DNA from: Trebonia kvetii
Lineage (GTDB): Bacteria > Actinomycetota > Actinomycetes > Streptosporangiales > Streptosporangiaceae
Reading direction: 5' to 3'
DNA length: 64,000 nucleotides
Assembly (NCBI RefSeq): GCF_007827045.1
Contig: NZ_RPFW01000002.1
Coordinates: 1,263,399 to 1,327,398, forward strand
The notes under the pieces are model-generated. The model saw only the letters and a program-made list of their open reading frames with translations, made no database searches and was not told the origin of the DNA. Position numbers and translations under genes: made by a program. Shown here piece by piece: positions 1 to 7,590 of the stretch; position 1 is the first letter of the stretch, and each line of letters begins with the position of its first letter.

Positions 1-1
1 C

Positions 2-1732
2 GTCTCGACCTTCGGCAACTCGGACAAGACCGTGCTGCTCGCCGGGGTTCTCGCCGTGGTCTTCCTGTACGCCATCGTGGTCGGCGTGGTGGCCATGCGG
101 CGGCTGTGGCTGGGGTTCGGGGGGCTGGCGATCTTCGCTCTTATCGGGCTGTGGGCCGCACTGACCAGGCACGGCGCTTCCGCTTCCTATGTGGTGCCGA
201 CACTGTTCGGCGCCGCGGCCGGGGCGCTCGTGCTGTGGCGGCTCGTCGTGACGGCGCGGGCGGCGGCCGCGGAGGCGCAGGCAGCCAGGAAATGGCGAGC
301 CGCACGGGCGGCCGGTAAGCGCGGCCCGGCGGCGGAGCGCCGGCCGCCGACTGGGTCCGGGCCGGGGACCGCGGCCGGTGAGCGCGGGCCGGCGGCCGGC
401 GCCGGTCCGGGCGGCCTAGGCGGGCCCGCTGAGGACGTCGGCTGGGTGGCGGCCCACGATGAGCCCGCGGAGCCGGCCGGCTGGACGGGCGGAGCTGGGG
501 CTGCCGGGTCTGCCGGGTCTGCTGGGTCTGGGCCTGCTGGGTCTGGGGTTGCTGGGCCTGGGCCTGCTGTCCCTGCTGGGGCTGGGGCTCGGGCTGGGGA
601 TGGCGGGGGGTTCCGGTCGGGGCCGTCGGCGGAACCGGCGCCCTGGACCGGGCGATCCGGGCCGACCGCGCGGCGGCAGTTCCTGGTCACGGCGGGCGTC
701 ACCGTCGCCGCGGCGGCGCTCGGCGAGGTCGCGGGGCGGTCCCTGGCGACGCGCAAGAACGTGTCCGCCGCTGAGCGCGCGGTGCGCTTCCCCAAGCCGT
801 CGGTGGCCGCGCCGCCGTTGCCGCGGGGTGTCAACCTGCCGGTGCCCGGCATCAGCCCCTTCATCACGCCGAAGGGGCAGTTCTACCGCGTCGACACCGC
901 CATCATCGTGCCGCAGGTCGACCCGGCCAACTGGCAGCTGCGCATCCACGGCATGGTGGCACGCCCGATCACTATCACCTTCGACGAGTTGCTGCACCGG
1001 CCGCTGATCGAGGACTACGTCACGCTGTGCTGCGTGTCCAACCCGGTCGGCGGCCCGTACATCGGCAATGCGAAATGGCTTGGCGCGTCCTACAGCTCGC
1101 TGATCCGCGCGGCGGGTCCGCTGCGCGGTGCGGACCAGCTGCTTTGCACCTCGGTCGACGGGTTCACCTCGGGCACGCCGCTCTCGGTGGTGCTCGACGG
1201 GCACCGCGACTCGCTCATCGCGGTCGCCATGAACGGCACCGTGCTGCCGACCGAGCACGGCTTCCCCGCCCGCCTCGTCGTGCCCGGCCTGTACGGGTAC
1301 GTGTCGGCCTGCAAGTGGGTCGTGGACATCGAGGTGACCACGTTCGCCGCCGCGCAGGCCTACTGGGTGCCGCGCGGCTGGTCGCAGCAGGGCCCGATCA
1401 AAACCGAGTCCCGCATCGACGTGCCCGTTCCCGGCACCGAGGTGAAGGCGGGCAAGGTCACGATCGCCGGGGTAGCCTGGGCGCAGCACAAGGGCATCGA
1501 GGCCGTCGAGGTCCGGGTCAGCGGCGGGCCGTGGCACCAGGCCACGTTGGCCGCCGTGCCGGGCATCGACACCTGGCGGCAATGGTCCTGGGAGTGGGAC
1601 GCCCCCAAGGGCAGCTACCTCATCGAGGCGCGGGCCACCGACAAGACGGGCTACACGCAGACCTCGCTGGTGCAGGATGTGGCGCCCAACGGCGCGAGCG
1701 GCTACCCGTCCACTCAGGTCACCATCATCTGA
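2..1732 (+). CDS. Sulfite-oxidase-like molybdopterin oxidoreductase, membrane anchored (5' end outside window)
   Basis: The reading frame is already open at the left edge, so the true start lies upstream; about 576 residues are visible. The first 75 or so residues form two to three membrane segments. A Gly/Ala/Pro-rich linker of about 130 residues follows, then an Arg-Arg motif plus hydrophobic stretch near residue 221 (ARRQFLVTAG), which may be a Tat-like anchor. The catalytic part has the oxidoreductase molybdopterin-binding fold with a conserved Cys in LCCVSNPVGG near residue 343, the expected Mo ligand of the sulfite oxidase family. The last 100 residues resemble the Ig-like Mo-cofactor dimerisation domain. 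The likely role is an electron-transfer oxidoreductase acting outside the membrane; the substrate is unknown. It is followed by a strong hairpin. Confidence 0.88.
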   Translation, partial: VSTFGNSDKTVLLAGVLAVVFLYAIVVGVVAMRRLWLGFGGLAIFALIGLWAALTRHGASASYVVPTLFGAAAGALVLWRLVVTARAAAAEAQAARKWRAARAAGKRGPAAERRPPTGSGPGTAAGERGPAAGAGPGGLGGPAEDVGWVAAHDEPAEPAGWTGGAGAAGSAGSAGSGPAGSGVAGPGPAVPAGAGARAGDGGGFRSGPSAEPAPWTGRSGPTARRQFLVTAGVTVAAAALGEVAGRSLATRKNVSAAERAVRFPKPSVAAPPLPRGVNLPVPGISPFITPKGQFYRVDTAIIVPQVDPANWQLRIHGMVARPITITFDELLHRPLIEDYVTLCCVSNPVGGPYIGNAKWLGASYSSLIRAAGPLRGADQLLCTSVDGFTSGTPLSVVLDGHRDSLIAVAMNGTVLPTEHGFPARLVVPGLYGYVSACKWVVDIEVTTFAAAQAYWVPRGWSQQGPIKTESRIDVPVPGTEVKAGKVTIAGVAWAQHKGIEAVEVRVSGGPWHQATLAAVPGIDTWRQWSWEWDAPKGSYLIEARATDKTGYTQTSLVQDVAPNGASGYPSTQVTII

Positions 1733-1766
1733 CCGCCGGCGGGTCCGGCGAAGATCATCCCGAAAA

Positions 1767-1812
1767 TGCCCTTGTCATTACCGGGGTGATAGCCCCGGTA
1801 ATGACAAGGGCA
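1767..1812 (+). terminator. Perfect 20-bp inverted repeat with 6-nt loop
   Basis: Arms 1767-1786 and 1793-1812 are exact reverse complements (core CATTACCGGGG / CCCCGGTAATG) around the loop TGATAG. The repeat starts 34 nt after the oxidoreductase stop, so it is best read as its transcription terminator. No T-run follows, which is normal for actinobacterial hairpin terminators. Confidence 0.75.
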
Positions 1813-1870
1813 ACGGCTTAACGATCACCGAAGTCACAAATGATCTTAGGGATTTGTTAAGGTTTTGGGC

Positions 1871-2222
1871 ATGCCGGGAGCACCCAAGCCAGCCGCGCCG
1901 TTGCTTGCTAAGCCATTGATCGTTACCGGCCATCTGGTGACATTCGACCCGCCGGGGGCGGAGATTCCCGACGGCGCGTTGTATATCGACCGCGACGGCA
2001 TTATCCAGGCCGTCCAGCGGCGTGCCGACCCGGCGCCGGCCGGCTTCGACGCCGCCGCGCGGGTCGACACGAACGGGCTGGTCTACTCGGGCCTGATGGA
2101 CCTGCATAACCACATCGCGTACAACTGCCTGCCGTTGTGGATCGCGCCCGACCGTTCGGTGCCGTGGACGTCGCGTGAGCAGTGGCCGCGCGATCCGGAC
2201 TATAAGCCGGCCGTCGATAATT
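1871..2222 (+). pseudogene. Amidohydrolase, N-terminal fragment only
   Basis: From ATG 1871 the translation reads as the N-terminus of a metal-dependent amidohydrolase: a beta-strand start (PLIVTGHLVTF), the YIDRDGIIQAV turn and the metal motif GLMDLHNHIAYNCLP (HxH). After about 117 residues (DYKPAVDN) the similarity stops. The frame then runs into the antisense of the next gene, which ends at 2200. Metal-ligand His residues of later strands and the C-terminal half are missing, so no active enzyme can be made. A complete but different amidohydrolase lies at 37304-38500. The break was probably caused by a deletion or inversion that joined the convergent membrane gene to this fragment. Confidence 0.75.
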
Positions 2223-3156
2223 CTCTGGTCAGGCCATGTCGCGGCGTAGTGGTGACGATGACGGTCGCACCCAGGCTTTCCAGTACTTCCCTCGCCCTTT
2301 CCGCCTGCCCACTCGTGACGCGGGTCATCACCAGGCCGGGCGCGGTGTCGATGAGGTCCTTCGCCTCCGTCAGGCCCATGCCGGTCAGGGTCCGTACCGC
2401 CTTGATGACGAGGATCTGGCGGACACCAGGTGACACGAGGGCCACGTCGTGGTTGGCCTCGATGCCGAACTCGGCCAGCCATTCGTCCGGCGATCGCGGG
2501 GACGGAGGCGGAGACAGCTGTCTCTTGCGGCGTCCGGACACGATCCCGCCGAGAAGGAAGCCAGCGAACAGCCAGATGAACTGGGCCGCCGTCACGGCAA
2601 GCCAGGCCGGGCGCGACTCGACCCGCCAGAAAACCATCAACGGCGAGAGCGTGGCCAGCGCGACAGTGACTGCGAACAGGCCGCTGCCGAAGGCGTCGCG
2701 GGCCACTGCCCGCACGCAGGTGCCCAGACCGAGCAGGCAATCGAGGGCGATGACCGTTCCCGCCACGGCGACGCCGGTGAACCACAGCGTCCAGCTGGCA
2801 TCCGCCACGGGAGGCAGGTGTATGCCCTTCGCCCCGAACGACTGAGTCGCGACCAGCCCGAGGATGGCGGCGGGAAACGAGAACGCGGCAGCCCCGCCCA
2901 CGACGAGCGGCGTCTCGGCGCGGAGCTTGGCGGGCGAGTCAACCCGCTCCCTGGCCCGGCGAAGTTTCCTCAGCAGGACGGCGCCGACCTGCTCGCCGTC
3001 GCGGCGGACCCGCCAGACACCGGCTGTCGCGGCGGCCGCGATCAGCGCGGGCACCAGGAAGGGAAGCGGGATGTTGACCATGATGGCGGGTGCCAGGATC
3101 ACCACACTTACCCAGGCGGCCACCCGGAGCGCCACCGTCCAGCGGCGTCTCTTCAT
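2200..3156 (-). CDS. Membrane protein with ribosomal L7/L12-like C-terminal domain
   Basis: 318 residues. The N-terminal 215 residues hold about six hydrophobic segments (near residues 8-47, 85-105, 120-140 and 155-205) separated by a basic cytoplasmic loop. Residues 238-303 match the C-terminal domain of ribosomal protein bL12: VIKAVRTLTGMGLTEAKDL followed by a helix ending LESLGATVIV. In bL12 this domain contacts translation factors. Stand-alone or membrane-linked copies occur in actinobacteria and their function is unknown to me. It is not the ribosomal protein itself, which lacks membrane segments. The last codons overlap the amidohydrolase fragment on the other strand, so the very C-terminus may be a by-product of that junction. 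Confidence 0.8.
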   Translation of the reverse strand: MKRRRWTVALRVAAWVSVVILAPAIMVNIPLPFLVPALIAAAATAGVWRVRRDGEQVGAVLLRKLRRARERVDSPAKLRAETPLVVGGAAAFSFPAAILGLVATQSFGAKGIHLPPVADASWTLWFTGVAVAGTVIALDCLLGLGTCVRAVARDAFGSGLFAVTVALATLSPLMVFWRVESRPAWLAVTAAQFIWLFAGFLLGGIVSGRRKRQLSPPPSPRSPDEWLAEFGIEANHDVALVSPGVRQILVIKAVRTLTGMGLTEAKDLIDTAPGLVMTRVTSGQAERAREVLESLGATVIVTTTPRHGLTRELSTAGL

Positions 3157-3250
3157 TCGCCGCCCACCCGGCGCTCACGCCGCATCCCGAATCGCACGGA
3201 CAGGGAGATATCAGCTTCTGTCTTTCCGCGTCAACGGCGTGTTCGGTGGG

Positions 3251-4129
3251 TTAGGCGAGCGCTACGGAGATGGGGGCGAACAGTCGCTCCGGCGTGCCGC
3301 GCGGCACGATCTCGCCGTGGGCCATGACGAGGGTGCTCGCGGCCGGTTCGAGGCCGTGCGCGTTCGCCCAGCCGGGCAGTCCCTCGCGGTCGGGGTCCAG
3401 GTCGAGGCGGACCGTGGTGGTTACCCCGGCGGCGAGGTGGGCGACCAGGCGCTTGGCCGCCTCCTGGTCGGCGGCGACCAGGGGGCCGATCACCGTGGAG
3501 GTGACGTGGTTGCGCCAGGCGGCGGCGTAGCCGGTGATGCCGTGGGCCGGATCGTCGAGGATGGCGATGCGGTCGGCGAAGCCGGGCAGGCGGCCGAGGA
3601 TGTGACCGCGGTCCGCGCCGAACGCCGCGCGGTCGGCTTCGAGGATCGCCGGCAGGTCGGCCGCCGTGGCGGTGCGGACGGTGCCGGGCAGAGCGGCAGG
3701 AACGCGGCCGGGCTTGAACTTGCCCACGAAGGAGACGTTGCGGCGGACGGGCTTGAAGCCTAGCTTCTCGTACAGCGGCCTGCCCATGTCGGTCGCGAAC
3801 AGGGTCACCGTGGCGCCCGCGCCCGCCGCCGCGAGCAGGTGCTCCATCAGCGCCTTGCCCAGCCCGCGCCGCTGGTACCTGGACGCGACGAGCATCATGC
3901 CCACCGACGCGTAGTCCGCGGCCCAACGGGTGAGCACCACCGCGCCCGCCAGGCCGCGGCCGTCTGGCGCGTCGATGCCAAAGGTCTGCGAGCCGGCGAG
4001 CAGCAGCGACCACTTCGCCTTCTCCGGCAGCCAGCCCCTGTCGATCGACAGGGCAACGCACAGGTCGAGATCCGCGGGGCTGAGCAGGCGGACGGGCGGA
4101 AACGCGTCGTCGCGGGATTCTGTCGGCAT
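3251..4129 (-). CDS. GNAT-family N-acetyltransferase (two tandem GNAT halves)
   Basis: 292 residues from ATG 4129, where protein-like sequence begins (MPTESRDD); the frame is open further upstream but the added sequence is low-complexity. The N-terminal half carries the acetyl-CoA motif A, YQRRGLGKAL (residues 84-93), followed by LYEKLGFKP. The C-terminal half (about 165-290) is a second, degenerate GNAT-like domain of the YitH type. It probably acetylates a small molecule or peptide amine; the substrate cannot be told. It lies 112 bp downstream of the aminotransferase gene on the same strand, so the two may be co-transcribed. No convincing ribosome site precedes the ATG; a GTG lies 6 nt upstream. 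Confidence 0.82.
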   Translation of the reverse strand: MPTESRDDAFPPVRLLSPADLDLCVALSIDRGWLPEKAKWSLLLAGSQTFGIDAPDGRGLAGAVVLTRWAADYASVGMMLVASRYQRRGLGKALMEHLLAAAGAGATVTLFATDMGRPLYEKLGFKPVRRNVSFVGKFKPGRVPAALPGTVRTATAADLPAILEADRAAFGADRGHILGRLPGFADRIAILDDPAHGITGYAAAWRNHVTSTVIGPLVAADQEAAKRLVAHLAAGVTTTVRLDLDPDREGLPGWANAHGLEPAASTLVMAHGEIVPRGTPERLFAPISVALA

Positions 4130-4241
4130 GGTCACCGAGGCTATGACGACAGCCCCGGGGGACGCCAACGCGTTTAGCCGCGTGACGCCGGCCAGGTCCA
4201 ATCCCGGGCCGGATCGGCGGCCCGGGATCGGCGAGACCAGG

Positions 4242-5486
4242 TCAGCCGGCCAGCTCCGCGAGCCCGGCGAGCAGCCGGTCCACGTCGGTGACGTCGTTGT
4301 AGTGCACGAGCCCGGCCCGCACGGCGCCGTCCGGCTCGAGTCCGAGCGCGGTGCACAGCTCGTAGGCGTAGTTGTCGCCGTCCCACACGTTGACGCTGCG
4401 GGCGGCCAGGTGCTCGGCCACCGCACGCGGCGCCACGTCCGCCACCGAGAAGAACGCGGTCGGCGCGCGCCTGGCGGCGTTGCCGTACAGGGTCACCCGG
4501 TCGAGCTTCGCCAGGCCGCCGAGCAGCCGGGTGAACAGCGCCGACTCGTACGCCTCGATCGCGGCCATAGACGCCAGGACGCGCTCACGGCGCGACCCGT
4601 CAGCGGCGGCGCCCGGGGCGAGCGCGGCCAGGTGCTCGACCGCGGCGGTCACTCCGGCCAGGTCCGCGAACGGCAGCGTGCCGCGCTCGAACCGCCACGG
4701 GACGGCGTTGGAGGACGGCGCGAGCTTGTCCGGCCAGATCGTCTCGAGCAGTTCCGGCGCGGCGGCCAGCGCCGCCACGTGCGGGCCCGACCACTTGTAG
4801 GCGCTCGTGGTGTAGAAGTCCGCGCCGAGCGCGGTCACGTCGACGGGCACGTGCGGCGTGGCGTGCACGCCGTCCACGTAGCACAGCGCGCCCGCGTCGT
4901 GCGCGATCGCCGCGATCGCCGCGACGTCCGGCCGGGTGCCGATCGCGTTGCTCGCGGCGGTGACCGCGACCAGGCGGGTACGCGGCCCGACGAGCTCCGC
5001 GTACTGGGCGACGGGCAGCTCCCCGGTCACCAGGTCGGCCTCGGCCCAGTGCACGGTGACCCCGGCCCGCCCCGCCACCTGAATCCACGGCCGCACATTG
5101 GAGTCGTGGTCGAGCCTGGACACCACGATGTCGTCGCCCGCCGTCCACGCGCGCGACAGCGCGTCGGCGGTCCGGTAGGCGTGCGCGGTCGCGCTCGGGC
5201 CGAACACGATGCCGTCGGCGCTGCCGCCGACCAGGTCCGCGACAGCCGCGCGGGCGGCGGCCGTGATCTCGCCTGCCCGGTCGCTCGCCGCGAACGCGCC
5301 GCCGAGGTTGCCGATGCCGCCGCGGTACGCGGCGGAGATCGCCTCGATCACCGGGACTGGAACCTGCGTGCCCGCCGCGCCGTCCAGGTACGCGTGCCCG
5401 TCGGCGAGCGCGGGATACAGGGCGCGGACCGCCGCGATGTCGAACGAACCGGGATCGGACGCGTCCTTATGCATGCCAGCAGTCAA
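4242..5486 (-). CDS. Cysteine desulfurase-like class V aminotransferase
   Basis: 414 residues with the PLP fold type I of the cysteine desulfurase/selenocysteine lyase group. Visible features are the substrate-side HDSN (127-130), the cofactor aspartate in YVDGVHATPH (D205), and the Schiff-base lysine in TTSAYKWSGPH (K231). The C-terminal domain ends around residue 410. No mobile Cys loop typical of IscS is obvious, so it belongs to the desulfurase-like subgroup and may be a lyase acting on another amino acid. A second Met at residue 5 is an alternative start. The gene is transcribed away from the ABC exporter across an AT-richer 240-bp spacer. Confidence 0.88.
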   Translation of the reverse strand: MTAGMHKDASDPGSFDIAAVRALYPALADGHAYLDGAAGTQVPVPVIEAISAAYRGGIGNLGGAFAASDRAGEITAAARAAVADLVGGSADGIVFGPSATAHAYRTADALSRAWTAGDDIVVSRLDHDSNVRPWIQVAGRAGVTVHWAEADLVTGELPVAQYAELVGPRTRLVAVTAASNAIGTRPDVAAIAAIAHDAGALCYVDGVHATPHVPVDVTALGADFYTTSAYKWSGPHVAALAAAPELLETIWPDKLAPSSNAVPWRFERGTLPFADLAGVTAAVEHLAALAPGAAADGSRRERVLASMAAIEAYESALFTRLLGGLAKLDRVTLYGNAARRAPTAFFSVADVAPRAVAEHLAARSVNVWDGDNYAYELCTALGLEPDGAVRAGLVHYNDVTDVDRLLAGLAELAG

Positions 5487-5688
5487 CTACCGGTACTCCA
5501 TTTCCTCGATTCCGCCGGCCATCGCGGCCGGCGAAGGGCAGATCGGTCAACACGATACAACTCCCCGCTCGCCCCGCAATGATCAGCGAGAATCACGCGT
5601 TGCCACGTGTCACGGCAAATGAGATCACGGCATGTCAGATTTGCAATACCGTCAGCGACATCGGCCATTTTGTTACAGAAAAAAACAC

Positions 5689-5717
5689 GTGACACCATGA
5701 CGTTTGTCAATTAGTCT
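5689..5717 (+). promoter_or_regulatory. Sigma-70-type promoter for the ABC exporter operon (leaderless layout)
   Basis: GTGACA at 5689-5694 (-35-like), a 17-bp spacer, then TAGTCT at 5712-5717 (-10-like). The GTG at 5725 lies 7 nt after the -10 box, where transcription would be expected to start, and no Shine-Dalgarno sequence is seen. This fits a leaderless mRNA. Confidence 0.55.
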
Positions 5718-5724
5718 CCACCTG

Positions 5725-7590
5725 GTGTCCCAGAGCCCAGTCGCCGCCCTATGGCGGCTGCGTCCTTACCTGCGCCCCTACCGCAAGCAGCTGATCATCA
5801 TGGTGACCGCGGCCCTCGTCGTCGAGGCCGCGGACATCGCCGTGCCGCTAGTCACCAAGTCCGTTATCGACGGCGCCATCGCCCACCACGAACGCGGCCT
5901 GCTGCTACCGCTCGGCCTGCTCGCGATCGCGCTCGGCGCCTTGTCGGCCGGCCTCAGCCTGATCCGCCGCTGGGTGCAAGGCAACGCGGTCGCCAACATG
6001 GAGAAGGACATCAGGGACGACCTGTACGCGCACCTGCAGCGGCTCGAACCCGCGTTCCACGACGAGTGGCAGTCCGGCCAGCTGCTGTCGCGCGCCACCA
6101 CCGACCTGGGGACAATCCGGCGGTTCATGGGGTTCGGCATCGTGTTCCTATTCATCTCCACCATGACGTTCACCGCGGTGAGCGCGCTGCTGATCAGCCT
6201 CAACTGGTGGCTCGGGCTGATCACGATGGCCATGTTCGTCCCCGTCTTCGTCTTCTGCCTCAGGTTCGAGAAGAAGTACAAGGTGCTCGCCAGGCGCGCG
6301 CAGGACCAGGATGGCGACCTCACCACGCTGGTCGAGGAGGCGGCGACCGGGGTCCGGGTGCTGAAGGCACTCGGCCGCGCGCCGGAGGCGGCGGACACGC
6401 ACTACGCCGAGGCGGACCAGCTGTCGCGGACGCGGATCGCGATGGCCGGCGTGGTCGGCTGGTTCTGGTCAGTGCTCACCCTGGTGCCGAACGCGGTGAT
6501 CGCCCTCGCCGTGGTGCTCGGCGCGGTCGCCGTCAGCAAGCACGCGATGACCGTCGGCGGCCTTGTCGCCTACATCACCCTCGGGCTGCAGCTCGTCTGG
6601 CCGGTGGAGGCGCTCGGCTACATCCTCGCCTCCGGCGAGGAGGCCGCCACCGCCGCGCAGCGGGTGGTCGAGATCTTCGACACCGATCCCGCGATCACCA
6701 GCGAGGCGGCCGATGAAGAAGAAGATCATCCCGAACGGGTTGTGGTGCCCCTGACCGCCGAGCCGCGGCTCCCGGCACCCGGCCACCCCTCCATTCGGGG
6801 GGTCACCGGGGGGTCGGCCCCCGGGGGCAAAACGGATCACGGGCCGGATCTGGGTCACGCCGCACACGTTCTGTTCGACAATGTGTCCTTCTCCTATCCG
6901 GGAGACCGGCGCCCCGTGCTCAGCGAGGTCAACCTGGAGGTCACGCGCGGGGAGACGCTGGTGCTCACCGGGGCGACCGGCTCGGGGAAGACCACGCTGC
7001 TTTACCTGGTGCCGAGGCTCGCCGACGTGAGCGGCGGGCGGGTGCTGCTGGCCGGCCGGGACGTGCGGGACATCCCGCTGCCGCAACTGCGGCAGCGGGT
7101 GGCCTGCGGGTTCGAGGAGGCGACGCTGTTCTCCGCCTCGGTGCGGGAAAACGTCACGTTCGGCGCGGCGGACGCGACCGAGGAAGAAATCGAGGCGGCG
7201 CTGATCGCGGCGCAGGCCAGCTTCGTGTTCGAGCTGCCGTGGGGACTCGACACCCGGATCGGCGAGCAGGGCATGGCGCTGTCCGGCGGGCAGCGCCAGC
7301 GGGTCGCCCTCGCCAGGGCGATCCTGTCGCGGCCGGAGGTGCTGATACTTGACGACCCCCTGTCCGCGCTCGACGTGCAGACCGAGGAGCGGGTGACCCG
7401 CGCGCTGCACGAGATCCTGGCCGGGGTGACCGCGATTGTCGTCGCGCACCGCCCGTCCACGGTGGCGCTCGGGGACCGGGTGGCGCTGCTTGACGACGGG
7501 GTGATCGCGGCGGTGGGCAGTCACCGCGAGCTGATGGCGACCGACCCGGTTTACGCCAATCTGATGACCATGGAGGAGGTGGCACGATGA
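5725..7590 (+). CDS. ABC exporter half-transporter, degenerate catalytic site subunit
   Basis: 621 residues: an N-terminal six-helix ABC exporter membrane domain (about residues 15-320), a long linker, and a C-terminal ATPase. The ATPase has Walker A GATGSGKTT (near 416), signature LSGGQRQR, Walker B LILDDPLSALD (near 540) and H-loop VVAHRP. The residue after the Walker B Asp is Asp, not the catalytic Glu, as in the degenerate partner of heterodimeric exporters such as TM287/288. The linker (about residues 335-380) has an extra Gly/Pro-rich insert. The start is taken at GTG 5725 from the leaderless promoter; an in-frame TTG lies at 5704 and a stop codon at 5698. It overlaps the next gene by 4 bp. 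The substrate (drug, lipid or peptide) is unknown. Confidence 0.88.
   Translation: MSQSPVAALWRLRPYLRPYRKQLIIMVTAALVVEAADIAVPLVTKSVIDGAIAHHERGLLLPLGLLAIALGALSAGLSLIRRWVQGNAVANMEKDIRDDLYAHLQRLEPAFHDEWQSGQLLSRATTDLGTIRRFMGFGIVFLFISTMTFTAVSALLISLNWWLGLITMAMFVPVFVFCLRFEKKYKVLARRAQDQDGDLTTLVEEAATGVRVLKALGRAPEAADTHYAEADQLSRTRIAMAGVVGWFWSVLTLVPNAVIALAVVLGAVAVSKHAMTVGGLVAYITLGLQLVWPVEALGYILASGEEAATAAQRVVEIFDTDPAITSEAADEEEDHPERVVVPLTAEPRLPAPGHPSIRGVTGGSAPGGKTDHGPDLGHAAHVLFDNVSFSYPGDRRPVLSEVNLEVTRGETLVLTGATGSGKTTLLYLVPRLADVSGGRVLLAGRDVRDIPLPQLRQRVACGFEEATLFSASVRENVTFGAADATEEEIEAALIAAQASFVFELPWGLDTRIGEQGMALSGGQRQRVALARAILSRPEVLILDDPLSALDVQTEERVTRALHEILAGVTAIVVAHRPSTVALGDRVALLDDGVIAAVGSHRELMATDPVYANLMTMEEVAR

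Noticed and set aside
187..2785. Long open frames antisense to the oxidoreductase and membrane protein genes
   Set aside because: They are Arg/Pro/Gly-rich mirror frames caused by high third-position GC; they lack fold-like patterns and ribosome sites.
2200..3156. Annotating this gene as ribosomal protein L7/L12
   Set aside because: Only the C-terminal domain matches; the first two thirds are membrane helices and no ribosomal operon is near.
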